64,000 nucleotides of DNA, taken from assembly GCA_026225945.1 (NCBI GenBank), contig JAMJFZ010002500.1:248001-312000 (forward strand). The letters are read 5' to 3'. The translations under genes were made by a program, and so were the position numbers. Origin of the DNA: Cricetomys ansorgei. Taxonomy: Eukaryota > Chordata > Mammalia > Rodentia > Nesomyidae. Numbering within the stretch: the first letter of the stretch is position 1; each line of letters starts with the position of its first letter. The notes below the pieces were generated by a model. It was not told where the DNA came from. It was given only the letters and a program-made list of their open reading frames with translations, and ran no database searches. This document shows, piece by piece, positions 24,281 to 37,800 of this stretch.

Positions 24281-24702
24281 CCTCACTGTCCCGGCTGTCC
24301 TTTTCGGGCGCCGGGGCCTCGGACTGGTCTGGGAGAATCAAGGGGCTTCTGCAGCCGCCTCATGCTAAAAAAGTAGGGAGGTGCTGAAGAGGGTGAGACC
24401 TGTCCTGCCTCTCTGCCCTAAACTGCAGGCTGGCCCTGCCCTGGCTTCCTGATCTGGGAGGCAGTGATGTGTAGGTGAATGGAAGGGGCAAGGAGCCCGT
24501 CCCCTATCTAAACTGCCCCCTCTGCCCTGCAGGTCACAGGAGGGAGAGGAGAAGGCAGGATAGACTCCAGGCCCCGTTTGTATTTATTTAGTATTTATTC
24601 ACTGTTATTTAGCACCAGGGACGGGGACTAGGATCTTGGGGAAACTCACTCCTTATAGCCCCACCCTAGCTCTGAAATCCAGGGTGGTGGTGACAGATAA
24701 GT

Positions 24703-24752
<50 letters not shown>

Positions 24753-25315
24753 AATCTGCCCTGCTTTCCTGTCACTGAATTCTTTAATTTTTAATTTTTA
24801 TTTTTTTTTTCTGGGAAAGGGAGAGCCAAAGGCAGGACTGGCTTTCAGGGAGTGAGGGATTATCATAAATTTAAAAGTAAAAGTTGAAGTCTGTTACTTA
24901 TATGCTCATTTTGGAGTCAGACAAATGTGGGTTGTTTCTTGGCCCTACATCTTCGAGCCTTAGTTTTCTCATTTGCCAATAATACCTCCCTTAGAAATTC
25001 GTTATAAGGATTAAACAATGTAAATAAACAACTAGCATAATGCCTCACACTCAATAGTTTTTCAACAAATGGCAACTGTGTTATTGTCATCTTTGTTCTG
25101 TCCACACTCACCCCCCATGGAGGGTCTGCGATGCACTTACAGTCAATAAGGATCCACATCATTTGTGCCTATCTTTACTCCCAAGCTCAGATCCTTTGGT
25201 TGGCAGTACTCTATTTAGAATTTGGAGAGACTATCAGAAAAGGCCATCCTGTCCATCGGCTCTGTAGACACAGAATCACCTGAAGCAGACACAATAAACA
25301 CTTGGCAAGTATAGT
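24281..25315 (+). promoter_or_regulatory. ADAMTS4: ADAMTS4 3' UTR with AU-rich element, TG microsatellite and polyadenylation signals
   Basis: An AU-rich cluster at 24582-24611 holds overlapping ATTTA pentamers, including ATTTATTTA. Such elements commonly shorten mRNA half-life. A (TG)n tract lies at 24702-24749. Candidate AATAAA signals are at 25023-25028 and 25293-25298; which one is used cannot be decided here. Confidence 0.6.
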
Positions 25316-28300
25316 CAACAAGAACATGAAGGTACAAAAAACCCCAACTCCCTCAGCACAAACAGGTGCTTAGTTGTATGGTTGAAGGGATGGAGAAGGG
25401 ACGTTGTCGTAGCATCCTGGCACTCCAGGAGCTGATGGGTCTGAACTTGAGCTAGGATTCAGCATCTTGTTACCTGGGTGATGTTGAACAAGTGACTGGT
25501 ACACAACCTTGGGTTACAAGTATGTGGAACAGGGCCAACAGTAACTGCTCCTGCAGCATTGTTCTGTGCTCAGGGATTTTCAAACAGTAAAGGCGGTTGT
25601 AACTTGGGAGGTGACCTAGGTGATGACTGACTGGGACTGACTCTGGGACATCCAGAGTCAATCAATGTAAACCCAACAGACTCCTTGGAAGGTGTGAGGT
25701 TAGAATGGAATTCAATGAGAGGAACAGGATGTGGTCTGGTAGACAGTAGACAGCAGACAGCAAGTGGAGGGGGAGGGCACTTTCCCAAAAAGTGTGAGAA
25801 AGGATCTGAGAAGAGTGGAGCCATCTGTTTACTGGTGGCAGAATGTGAGGAGCAGCACTGTGCTGAATGGGTCTGCTTTCCTTGGGGAATAATATAGTCT
25901 TGTGCGTGTCACGTGTGTTATAGATGGGACAGGGGTGGGCACAGGTGGCAGTGGAGAACTTTGAGTGTTTAGTGACAAATGCAGAACTACTAGGGGTTGG
26001 GGAAGGGACTGAATGTTGAGGTAGGAAGGACTTTAGGTAAAGAAGACTTTGAGGCCCTGAGGCAAGTTGGGGAAACTAAAGGCATCTTTTTCTGCCACAG
26101 CACCTTTAGTGGGAACTTCCAGATATGACAGGGGCCGTGAGGTTGACAGGCAGGCACAGAGGCCATAGCTGTTTGTGTGTGCTATCTTCAGTAGGATATA
26201 GGCTTTGCTGATCAAGTTCTACAGGAGGCAGAGCTTTACACAGTGTCCTGTGCTTTACACCAGCCAGCACAATGTGCCTTTCACTCCGTAGCAGCAAGGG
26301 AAGGGCTGGCTAAACTCCTCTCTCTAGCAACCATGGCTCTGTGTGCTTGCTCTCCAGTGGGTCTTGTGGTCCTCCTACCAACCAGGCAGACAGAGGCAGT
26401 ATCAGGAAAAATGATATAAAGCTAAAGTGATCTTCAGTTGCTTTGTCTAGTTGGTAAAATTGGACCAACAATATGTTATGAACTCCTGGTACAAGCAGAG
26501 TTTTGTGTAAGTGAAGGTAAAATAAAAAAAAAAAAAAAAACACGAATGATGTATGACCGTGTCCTTAAAGAGCTCACACTGAGTCCTGGGCAGAAGGTTA
26601 TACATTACATGTGCCCAAAGAGAAACAATGGGACAGTATGAGGAACTATATGGTAAGGATGAAATGGACTTTTCAGAGATTGAGCCTGGTACCTGAGCAC
26701 CTTGAGGGCCTAGGAAGGAGGAACCTTGGCTGAGTCCTTCCCTTAGGGTTCTTGACAATTTACCCTGTAAGTCACTTTCATATGTGTTATTTTAAAGAAG
26801 CACCAGTTTGCACACCAGGTAGGGTTCTTACTGACACGAAGAAGTTTTTTCCTTGGGAGGAGGAAACTAGAAGATCAGGATTTCAAGGCCAGCCCCTGGG
26901 GCGATATCATTGTGAATTCAAGGCCACAGTGGCTACATGGAATCTTGTCTCAAAAGAGGAAGAGGGGGAAGAGAAATTTACTTTCTCCAAAAATGTATTG
27001 AAGATTAGAGAGATGGCTCATCAGTTAAGAGCACTGGCTACTCTTCCAGAAGACCTGAGTTGAGACCCAGCACCCATATGGCAGCTAACTACCACCTAAC
27101 TGCAATTCCAGTTCAAAGGAATCCAATACTCTCTTCTGGTCTCTGTGGGTACTAGACATGCATTTGGTGCAGAATCATACAAAACATACAAAACACTGAT
27201 ATTTATGAAGTAAAAATAAATATTTTAAAAGTATGGAATTTAAAGGCTACTTCTGTGCTTGAGTGATTGAATGAGTGGGTTTGTATAGTCAAAGGGGGTC
27301 AGAGAGAGCTAGCTCTTCAAAAAGATGAGTATCCCAGTCCTCAATGTCAGTCACTACCTGACCCCTTTCAGGGATGATCTTCCGTATTCCATCCCTTCAG
27401 AGCCAGAATATAAGCTTCCCATAATACCTATCCTGAAATCAAGAGTCCAACAAACTCTTGCTAGAAATGGAGGCGAGAAAATATACCTTTCTGTATATGG
27501 GCCAGGATAAGCTCAAGCAATCTCCCCAGTCTATCAAGTATTGCCTCCATAGAAACTTATGGAGTTACTATGTGATACAGAAGTAGGAGCGGAGAAAGAG
27601 AAAACTCAAGAGGCGCTGAAACTGTTCAAGTATCTTTGTAAAGGTAAAACGAGGGAACAGCGAGGGACTTGAAAAAGAAGACAGTGATTGACAAGTTGAG
27701 GCAGAGTTCAGATTATCTCATTTCATGGGGTGGCAAATGTTATGCATAAGGATTCATCTGAGCTGGGAAGGAGATTGAAGCAATGCATGAGTTGGACCAA
27801 TTTCTTCAAACCTCTCCTGCCTGTCCCTGACATTCTCACCTCTGTGGTTAGAGAAGAGGAAATCTGGGCTTTTGTCCAATCACTATTTTTGTGGTGGTGG
27901 GAGAGCCAGAGTTTCTGGAGAGTGCTGTAGAATGGGCATTTATTTTTCTACATGAACTCTAGCTCTACTTCTTTCCTCTCCATACAGTATGTTTTTTTTT
28001 TCTCTCTAAAATACTAGATTGACAGTGATAAAAAGCAGTATCTTATTGGTCAGAGCTCTTCAGGGAGGGAGGGAGGGACAAGGGAATAGACTCAAAGGAT
28101 TAACATTTTATTGGCTTAAGAGAATGCTGCTTCTAGCCAATTAAATACCTTCCCTATTGACTGTTGCTGTGGGGGGGGCAAAATCTTTGGCAGCAAGAAT
28201 AACTAGCTGACAGCTGGAGGAAACCACCATTTCTAAATATGCTAGGAAAGAGGGGAGCCAGAGGAGGTGGGGGAGCAACAATATTCAATAACATCCCCAG

Positions 28301-28430
28301 AAAGGACCTTATACGGGGATAGGCTCAGAGCACTTAATTAGCCTTGGGAACTAGAGGAGGAGTGGAAGTATATTTAATTATCCATTATAGTCTTCAACTA
28401 ACAAAAGGCCTCATAAGCTCACAACAGTGA
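25316..28430. other. Intergenic DNA downstream of ADAMTS4
   Basis: Mostly unique sequence. It holds a B1 fragment near 26870-26960, a plus-strand B2 at 26995-27235 and an A-run at 26523-26540. No coding exon is supported; scattered short open frames lack splice context or familiar motifs. Confidence 0.6.
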
Positions 28431-28435
28431 CATAT

Positions 28436-28479
28436 TTGTGCGCGTGCACACGCATGCGTCCGTGCACACACACACACAT

Positions 28480-28510
<31 letters not shown>

Positions 28511-28524
28511 TACACACACACTGA
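28436..28524. repeat. CA/CG-interrupted dinucleotide microsatellite
   Basis: Alternating purine-pyrimidine tract. It begins with mixed GTGCGCGTGC and CACGCATGCG steps and continues as (CA)n. Such tracts can adopt Z-DNA. Confidence 0.9.
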
Positions 28525-28733
28525 TAGAGACCTATTAGGCACATTCTCTTGATTATGTATATGCAAATATGCAGGAGGTGGGGGGAGAAGAGGAGAAAGA
28601 AGAGAAAGTAGAGAGTGGGAAAATGAGTCCCAAGAATAGGGTAAAATCCTGCTGGGTGTGGTGCTACATTATTGTAATCATTGTATTCAGGAAGTTGATG
28701 CAGAAGACTTGCCAGGATTCTGAGACCAGCCTG

Positions 28734-29046
28734 TGTTGGGGAAGTTTATTTTTAGTTATGTTTGAAAATGCTTTTATGAACTGTTGGGTGAGAGCCTGCC
28801 TAGAGAATTCTGTATTGTTTGCAGGTGTTGGATTTCTGTGGGGGTTGTTTAATTGCTAATGATCTGCATGAGCTATCAGTAGAACACCTAAGGATTCTGA
28901 ATCAATTAAACCCCCTAAGCTCAGATGCTCTGGGTTCCACTATGGAGTCTGGCACTGGCCATGACGGTGGTTCCCTCTGTTAAGGTTTGGCAGGGTTTGC
29001 ACCTATGAAAATGCCTCCTTGTTTTCTTTGCTGAGCTGCCACAGCA
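28734..29046 (+). mobile_element. Solo LTR-like repeat, family B (TGTTG...CACAGCA)
   Basis: A 313-bp unit sharing 'aagtttatttttagtt', 'tttgcaggtgttgg' and 'gaaaatgcctccttg' blocks with copies at 59040-59341 and 60984-61660. Ends TG and CA fit an LTR. It appears to interrupt a B1 fragment ('gagaccagcctg' at its left edge). I cannot name the family. Confidence 0.65.
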
Positions 29047-29072
29047 GGATACTATAAGCCTGGGACTCTGCC

Positions 29073-30650
29073 TTGAGGGGTGCACGCCTTTAATCCTGGC
29101 ACTCAGGTGGCAGAGGCAGATGGATCTCTTGAGTTGCAGGCCAGCCTGGTCTACAGAGTGAGTTCCAGTACAGCCATAGCTACACAAAGAAACCTTGTCT
29201 GGGAAAAAAAAAAAAAAAAAAAAAAAGAGGAGGAGGAAGGAGAAGAGAAGGAGGAGAGGAAGATTCTGTCTCAAAAAGGTGAAAAGGAGGGTCTTAGGAG
29301 GCAGTTCAATTGATGAAGTGCATGCCACAGTGCACTTGTAATCCTAGCACTGGGGAGGTGGAGACATACAGATCTCTGAGAGTGGCTAGCCAGCCAGCCT
29401 AGCCTAAGCAGAAAATCCCAGATTCCAGAGAAAAATATGGTCTCAAAAAACAAGGTGAAGGGGCTGAAGAGATGATGGCTCAGTGGTAAAAAGCGCTAGG
29501 CACTCTTGAAGAAGAATGGGTTTGGTCCTCAGCCTCCGTTCTGCAACTCACAACTGTCTGTGACTCTAGTTCCAGGGAATCTGATGCCCTCTCTGGCTTC
29601 TGCAGGCACCAGGCACCACTTGGTGCATATACGTACAGGCAGACATACAGGCAAGTAAACACTCATGCACATAAAATAAAAATAATAACTAATGGGGTCT
29701 GGAGAGATGGCTCAGTTACTTTTGCAGAAGACTGGGTTTTGGTTCCTAGCACCCACATAGTGGTCCACAACCATCTATAACTCCAGTTCCAGGGGATTCA
29801 ACACTCTCTCTCCTGGCTTGCTGTGGGTACCCGGCATGCATGTAGTACACAAACATACACGAAGACAAAACTTTCACACACATAAAATATAAAAATTAAA
29901 ACATTAAAATAAGATAAACCTAAAACCACAAGATGAACAGCTCCCAAGGAAAAATGTCCAAAGTTGACTTATAGCCCCCACATTCATGCATATACATGTA
30001 CCACCACACACACACCCAAAAAAGAAAAAGAAAAATTAAAAAGAACACGAACACTGGTTTTGCAAGAATAGAACCCTATCTGCCAGATGTGGTGGTTCAT
30101 GCCTGTAAGCTCCTAGAAAGTGAGAGGCTAAGGCAGAAGGATCACCAAGAGTACTAGGTCAGATGGCATCACTTGTTTAAAAAAGACAAAACAAAACAAA
30201 CCAGAAACAGAAAAACAAAGTAGTTGAATGTGATGACATATCTGTAATATCAGCACTGGAGGTGGAAGGCAAGGTCCCAGGAATACCAAGCTAGCTTGAA
30301 CTATATGAGACCCTGTCTCAGAACAAACAAAGAAAACAAAAACAGCAACAACAAAAAAGAATGAAACACCATGGTAAAGTCTCAGGAGAAGTTCCCCTGG
30401 GGAAAAAACCACATACAAATAATCTATGAGCCTGATCTTCTGCTAAAGTGTGCTCCTTTAAAAAAGCAAAACAAAAACAACCAAACAACCCCCTCCCCCA
30501 GAAGAATCAGGAGGTGAGGCCAGGGAGATGGCTTAGTAGGTTGCAACCAGTGATGTAAACCTGACAACCTTAGTCAATCCCTGGAACCTATGTAAAGGCG
30601 GAAGAAAATCAACTCCACTAAGTTGTCCTTTGGCAGCACCCCGCTCCCCA
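29073..30650 (+). repeat. Run of SINEs: B1, B1, B2, B2, B1, B1, B2
   Basis: B1 copies lie at about 29073-29215, 29325-29455, 30085-30185 and 30225-30370. B2 copies lie at about 29460-29690, 29697-29910 and 30515-30650. All are plus strand with A-rich tails, in the ADAMTS4-B4GALT3 spacer. Confidence 0.8.
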
Positions 30651-30889
30651 AACTAAGCCCTACCTATGCTAAAAATCAGGGCTTCTACTCAGTTTCTATT
30701 TTGTGTTCACAATTCAGATGTTTAGAATAGATTATCTGCTGCCTACTAGCACTTTTTAAATAGTTCTTACCAATTACCACGTCTTAGGGTGGGGTTCATT
30801 TTGCAGATGAAACCCAGAGTGCGATGGTCAGCCACAAAGTCAATGGTTTTCAAAGCTGGCATTACATTCAAACCCAATATTATCTCATT

Positions 30890-31740
30890 TTGAACCCACT
30901 CAGACACTTTACTATGTAGCCTTGGCTATCCTGGAGCTTATTTCTACCTGCCTCTGCCTTCCTGAGTGCTGGGATAAAAGGCATATGCCACAACACCTAG
31001 TCACCTTATATTATTTTTAACAAAAAGAATTATTTATGTGAACGAGCGTTTTACTTGCATTTATACATGTGCACTGCATGTATGTCTAGTGTCCTTGGAA
31101 GTCAGAAGAGGGCATTAGATCCCTGGTACTAGAATTATATATAGATGATTGTGAGCTGCTGAGAATCAAACCAGGTCCTCTGCTCGAGCTGAAAGTATCT
31201 TAACCAGAGCCTTCTTTCAGATCTAAGGATGTATTATTTTGCATAAGTTTATCTCATTGTTGGTTTCCATAGTAACTGCCTACTTGGCCTTCTTGCCTCC
31301 TCTTTTTACTTCCCAAGGCTAAGCAAACAATCACTGAGATACAGTCCCAGCTCCAATCTTGACCATTTTAATAATGCTCTACATTTCCACCAGAGAAAAG
31401 TTCTAATCAGAGCACTCTGATCAGAGCAATTCCATGCCTTTTTCTTGCCCTTTTCTTGCCCTCAAGGGCATTAAGAATTATGGTGATTCACCACTGAACT
31501 ACATCCTCAGCTCTATACCTTTTTAAAAGTGGTTTAAAGTATTTTATTTTTGCTTTTTTATATTTATTTATTTATTGTATGTATACATGTGTGGGTACAC
31601 GTGTCATGGTGTGATGTTCGGCAGTCAGAGGACCTCCTGTGGGAGTCAGTTCTCTCCTACTGGGTGGTTTGTGGGGATCAAACTCAGGTGTTCAGGGTTG
31701 GTAGGAAGTGCTTTTACCCACTGTGCCATTTTACTTTCCC
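30890..31740 (-). repeat. Minus-strand SINEs: one B1 and two B2
   Basis: B1 lies at about 30890-31000. B2 copies lie at about 31030-31225 and 31545-31740. All are in reverse orientation. Confidence 0.75.
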
Positions 31741-33190
31741 GTGTTTACAGTATTTTACTACCTGCTTAGTGCTCCAGTCTCAAATCTTAGCATTCATACT
31801 TGTTACATTCTGGCATTTAAAACAGTTCAGGAGACTGTAGCAGGTAGCTACTGTGTTTTCTTTACTCTCTAGCTCATGAAAGAGAAAGGATAGAAAGAAA
31901 GAAATCTTTGCTGCCCTTATAGGAGCCTTGAATAAGAGAAAGAAAGGAAGAAATATTCACAACCCTTTTTGGCTATCTTTAGAGAGAGAGAGAGAGCGAG
32001 AGAGAGAGAGCTGTTAAGAGAGCTAAACTAACATCCAACAAACCAACCCACCAACTGCCAACCAGCACTGCTCCTTTGGTTATATTCTAAGCAAAGTTCC
32101 CAGAATGTAATCCTAAGGAAAGCTGCACATGACAAAAAAAACAAAAACAAAAAACTTCAAAGCATCCTATCCCACAGAGTCCACAGGAAACTCTATTGAG
32201 GATGATTATAAAAGGAAAAAAGATGAGGGAGCAAGAACAGGGTTATAGGAATTTGACAATGAGTCAAATGAGTCTGTACTTGGACTAAAAAGACATCAAG
32301 AGCAGAGTAATTCGTGGTAAACTAACTTGACAGGATTCTTGCTGAAGGTAGATGGGGTGACCAGGTATCTAGGGGATGGTGGTATAACTCTTGATCTTGA
32401 TCTTGATCTTGACAGGACTCTTTCAGGCTAACACAGGGCAGGACCAAGACAGGGCCCAAAGATAAGATCTAGTTATCTAGTTAAAAAGGGGACTTGTCAG
32501 AATGTGTCGAACATTTGGTTAAGAAGTCTTTTTTTAATAGCTATATTAAAAAGAAACATACGTTTATAGTGTTTAAATCACGAAGGAACTGGCCCTGCAT
32601 TACACACTTACAGATAGGAATATAAACTGAATGAGAAAATAGAGACAATTTTCCCCCCTCCCAATGGTATTTAATAGACAGGACAGAATTTGCCCGTAGT
32701 GAACTGTAAAATAACTTTCATGAAAACAATGTTTAAAGTAGGATATGCTGTAGACCCATCCTTCAGGCTTTCCATTAGACGTGACTACTTCTGAGAAGCC
32801 TGCCCGGGATCGAACGTGTGAATGCGGTGTCCTTTCTGCTCCTTGCACTATATTGTTTGCACCCCACCCCCACCTCAGGAGACTGCGCTTTTATTGTTTC
32901 TTCAGCATGAACTTTTACTTCTAAGAAACAATAAGCTAGGGGCTGGTGGAAGCCACAGGATTAAATAGTTTGCACATCGTTATAGCGTTCACTTTAATAC
33001 CTAGGAAAACACATACTTGTGTCAGAGCCGATGCAGCCTTTCCCTCCTCATTGTATGTTTCACTGTTTACTAACTTTCCATTTCAGGGCAGTAGCTTAAA
33101 GAGACAGTTTCGATACTGAACATCGCTAAGCTACAGGGGGCGTCATTGACACTGGGGAAAAGGGCTCAGTCTACCCGGGGGTGAAGTCGT
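31741..33190. other. Intergenic DNA upstream of B4GALT3
   Basis: A (GA)n tract lies at 31980-32012, with a short 'tgatct' tandem near 32390-32412. Otherwise unique sequence with no recognised exon. Confidence 0.55.
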
Positions 33191-33560
33191 CCGACGCATC
33201 ATAAGTTGTCTCTCGGCCTACTGAAAAACAAGGGCGCTCGTAAATCCGAGGTGAGCAATGGAACCCCGTTAGGAGATCGTGGAGTAGAGAGACAGCACAG
33301 AGGGGTCTGGGGCTCCTCCGCGCCAACCAGGAGGGTCGCCGAGGTGCAGAGCTCCAGCCCGGATCGCGCATGCGAAGTGGTGCTGGGCCTCCAGCGCCGG
33401 GCCCGCCCAGAGGCCCCGCCCCCAGCGCCCGCTTCCAAGATGGCGGCGGCGATGCATGCCCGGCTGTCTGGGTGGCGGTGACAACCGGGAGCAGAGCAGG
33501 TATGCTGGGCTGGGGACCGTGGAGAGTCTCGGAGAAAGCTTCGGGAGGTCGCGGGGAGTA
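33190..33560 (+). promoter_or_regulatory. B4GALT3: CpG-island promoter and noncoding first exon of B4GALT3
   Basis: CpG-dense, TATA-less. An AAGATGGCGGC motif lies at 33437-33447, and a consensus donor (CAG/GTATG) at 33499/33500 ends a likely noncoding exon 1. An untranslated exon 2 is supported at 34280-34512 (pyrimidine tract plus CAG acceptor, CAG/GTATGT donor). Exon 3, with the ATG, begins at 34853. Confidence 0.7.
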
Positions 33561-34074
33561 GAAGTTCTGAGTAAAGGCCGGAAAACCAGATTGAGCACGG
33601 ACGAGGTCTCGGGTGAAAAATCTTGACGCGGGCCAGTTGCCTTCACGTCGCACGGCAGGGGCAAACGCGAGAGACCGGGGTGGGATGGGCGCGCTCGGAA
33701 AGAATGGGATTCTAGTCCCCACCCCCCACCCCGGCGCGCAGAGCGCTGACCACGCCCTACCAGGTGAGCCAGCTCAGGTGTCCCGGGCGGACTCTGCCCT
33801 AGCTCTCCATCACTTCTTCTCACTAAAGCTGGAACTCTCCTCCCTACCCCCATTAGTGTTGGAGAAAGGTGGAAAAGGTAGAGGAGGCCATCCCCACCCT
33901 TCTCTGGGCCACGCTCCAGGGCTGCTTGTATGCAGCTTCCAGGTGGTCAAGCACCCTGCACCTGCGGGGGCGCTCCCTGGTACATGAAGAATAGACAGAA
34001 CCTGTTTCCTATTTTGCCGTTTTCTAGGCCACTCCAAGGCCCTGTCTTCCCTCTTGAATAGGGTTGGGTTTTTT

Positions 34075-34152
34075 TGTTTTGTTTTTGTTTTTGTTTTTGT
34101 TTTGTTTTGTTTGGTTTTGGTTTTGGTTTTAGTTTTGTTTTTGGTTTTTGCC
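34075..34152 (+). repeat. (GTTTT)n low-complexity tract
   Basis: T-rich GTTTTT/GTTTT repeats in the first B4GALT3 intron. The other strand reads as lysine- and threonine-rich frames, which are artefacts. Confidence 0.9.
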
Positions 34153-34888
34153 TCCATTCATTTCCCTGTCCCCACTCCCCAAACAAGTTCATTTTGTTAG
34201 AGTAGATGGTTAAGTACAGACCAGACTCTACTGCAGGTGACCTGAGAGAGACTTGACTTCGTGTCTTTTCTTTTTCCAGTCACTTCCCCGCACTTCCCAC
34301 AATGTAAAGTTGTTTATTCCTGATCTGGATCTCTGCTGTACAGGTGACTGGTTATCCTTGACCACTTCTGTTCCTGCTGGTCCCAGATTGGCTGTTGGAA
34401 TGCTTTTTTCTGTCCTCTGTGACAGTTCCAATTTTAGATAATGCCTCACATCTCTGCTCCCCGGGGACCTCCTGGAGCCCCCATAATCCGGAAGAAGACA
34501 GCTTGAACACAGGTATGTCTGTGTCTTCTGAGATTGGAAGGATATTCAAAGACTTAGGAAATGAACTTTAGGACTTGAATGATGTAAGCTGTCTTGAAGG
34601 TGGAGACAGAGTAGACGGTGGGAGTGGTTTGGGGGAAGTGGATGAAGCTTGAACTTTCCTGAGTTGTGTAAGGATTGCTAGTGGTTACCTTCTGGGTTTT
34701 GTTTTGTTTTGTTTTCCCATGTTTGACTGATTACAGCTGTGTTCCTTTCTGTGACTTTGTTCTCTGCCTGTTTTCCTTCCTCTCCCCGGCGCCACTTTCA
34801 TCTCTACCTGCTGATGTCTCTGCTGGCTTTTTTTCTTCCTGTTTGCTTCCAGAAGTCTCTTCACTCCTTCCCTAGCTCTCAAGTCAGG

Positions 34889-37800
34889 ATGTTGCGGAGG
34901 CTGCTGGAGAGGCCCTGCACCTTGGCCCTGCTTGTGGGCTCCCAACTGGCAGTTATGATGTATCTGTCACTAGGGGGCTTCCGAAGCCTTAGTGCCCTAT
35001 TTGGTCGAGATCAGGGCCCAACGTTTGATTATTCTCATCCCCGTGATGTCTATAGTAACCTCAGTCACCTACCTGGGGCCCCTGTAGCTGCAGGGGCTTC
35101 TCCAGCTCAAGTTCTGCCATACTGTCCAGAGAGATCTCCTTTCTTAGGTGAGTACAAGGGGAAGAAAGTGAAGAAGAAAACAAAGTGTGGGAACAGGGTA
35201 TTTTGGGTAGGCATGAAGTGAGACTTAATGTACTCTAAGGTTGGCTGATGTTAAGATCCAGTGGGCTGTGAACCCAGAGGTTAGACTAGGCTCTTGGGTC
35301 ACGAGCTTTCCACTGCCTGCCTATTTTATGGGCTCTTTATGGACTCTTCATGCCCCAGGGTAAGAATTACTACCCGCGTAGATGAGTCTTGGCTTAATTA
35401 GGTAGTCCTTTTGCTCCTCTCCTGTAGCTTCAGTTTGACACAAGAGAAAGTTATATAGAACCCTAAAAGAAGAAAGTAAGGGTTTCTTAAGAAAGCTGCA
35501 GGAGCTTGCCAGCAGCTCTAGGCTTTGTGGAGTTGTTTTAATGAAGGAAAAGCCAAGCCTTGTTAGATTTTCGAGTGAGCCCTTAGGGAACTGAATCCAG
35601 AATCAGGCTGTTTGGCAGAGGTGTTCACAGATTATGATACCCACTTTCTCCTTGTGCCTCCAATTTCTGAACTTCCCTTCCCTACCAACAGTGGGTCCAG
35701 TGTCAGTATCCTTCAGCCCAGTGCCATCACTAGCAGAGATTGTGGAGCGGAATCCCCGGGTGGAACCAGGGGGCCGGTACCGGCCTGCAGGATGTGAATC
35801 TCGCTCCCGAACAGCCATAATTGTGCCCCATCGTGCCCGGGAGCACCACCTGCGTCTGCTGCTCTATCACCTGCACCCTTTCCTGCAGCGCCAGCAGCTT
35901 GCATATGGCATCTATGTCATCCACCAGGTATCCCCACTCTCCGCCTTACTCTTTCTTGGATGTTAAGGAAGCTTCAAATGAATGCCTTTTCTCTCATCTA
36001 TGGGTCTATGGGATAATTATAAAAGGTAGACAATAGAGAATGGAGAGCCACCTAGCCTTGCTCTTCAAATTGTTAGTCACATGCTTTTCCTTATATTGTT
36101 AGGGTATTCCTACTCTCTTGTATGTTTCTTTTTCCTTTGTTGAGTGGCTTATGCAATTTTCAAATTGGTCAAATATGAGTTAAAATACTAGGACTGCAAT
36201 TTAAAAAATTATTATTCCATTTCCTTATTTTGTATGTGTTTTGCCTGCATGTATGTGAGTGCACCACATGCATGTTTGGTACCTAAGGAGGTCAGAAAAG
36301 AACAGATTTTCTGGAACTGGAATTTCTGATGGTTGTAAACCACTGTGTGGGTGCTGGGAATTGAACCTGGGTCCTCTACTATAGCAACAAATGCTCTTAA
36401 CTGCTGAGCCATCTCTCTAGCCCCCTAGTTCTGCAATTTCTGACACATATAATCTTGAGGAAAATGTCTAACGCAGTGTTTCGCAGCCTTCCTAATGCTG
36501 TGATCCTTTAATATAGTTTCTCATATTGTGGTGACCCCCAATCATAAAACTATTTTCCTTGCTACTTTATAAGTTTTGCTACTGTTATGAATCATAATGT
36601 AAGTATCTGATATGCAGATGGTCTTAGGCGGCCCCTGTGAAAGGAGTTTGGACCCACAGGTTGAGAATCACTGCTCTAACGTGAGGCAAAAAGCAGAAGC
36701 CAATTAACAGACTGCTTATCCCATATGGTTCTTGGTCGTCACAATGAAACTAAATGTCAGGTACACACTGATATGCAAGAAATTTTTTAATCAGTTTGAG
36801 TAACTAAATTAAAAAGGTGATTTGCTTTTGTTTTCGAGATAGGGTCTCATGTAGCTTAGACTGACCTCAGAATTTACTATTTAGATGAGGATGACCTTTA
36901 ACTTCTGATCCTCCAGCATCTACCTTCCCACTGCTAACAGACATGCTAACCATACTCAGTTTTATGTGGTGCTGAGGGTTATACCCAGGGCTAAATGAAT
37001 GCTAGAGAACTCTGCCAACTGAGCCGCCTCTTCAGCCCGTTTTGTTAATAGTCTTCTCAAGACCCTCAGTCTTAGTCTCCTGGGTGCTAGAATTAGTCAG
37101 GTACCACAATGCTCAGCTGTTTATCTTGTTCTTCTTTCTCTTGGCTCCATATCCCACTTAGATGTTCCTCTTTTGACTTTAGCATACCTGTTACTTACTT
37201 TCTCCATGCATAGCCTGGTCCCCACTTCATTATCTTCTAGGCTGGAAATGGAACATTTAACAGGGCAAAGCTACTGAATGTTGGTGTGCGGGAAGCCCTG
37301 CGTGATGAAGAATGGGACTGCTTATTCTTACATGACGTGGACCTCCTTCCAGAAAATGATCATAACCTGTATGTGTGCGACCCTCGGGGACCCCGCCATG
37401 TTGCTGTTGCCATGAACAAGTTTGGATACAGGTTGAGAGCACAAAAAGGCACTAGACAGCAGGGAGACCAACCTTGTAGTAGTAGGAGAGCTAAGGGGAT
37501 TGTGGGTAGGGATGACTGTCCAAATTTGTGAAATACAAGGATCTTTTTCTCCTTAGCCTCCCGTACCCCCAGTACTTTGGTGGGGTTTCAGCGCTCACTC
37601 CTGACCAGTACCTGAAGATGAATGGCTTCCCCAATGAATATTGGGGCTGGGGTGGTGAGGATGATGACATTGCTACCAGGTCAGACTTCTTGCCACATCT
37701 TTCCCAAACCCTGGCCACAATCTTTCAAAACAAATCTTTAGCTTCCTAGTTCTGCACTGAGCCCATTCCTTTACCCTTGGCTTAGTCTACTCAGGGTAGG

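Noticed and set aside
33190..33853. Long overlapping open frames on both strands near the B4GALT3 promoter
   Set aside because: GC-rich CpG-island sequence lacks stops by composition; the frames match no family and do not fit the splice sites.
35928..37240. B4GALT3 intron starting GTATCC, similar to a U12 GT-AG donor
   Set aside because: The bases after GTATCC are CCAC rather than TTT, and there is no TCCTTAAC box near the acceptor at 37240. It is an ordinary U2 intron.
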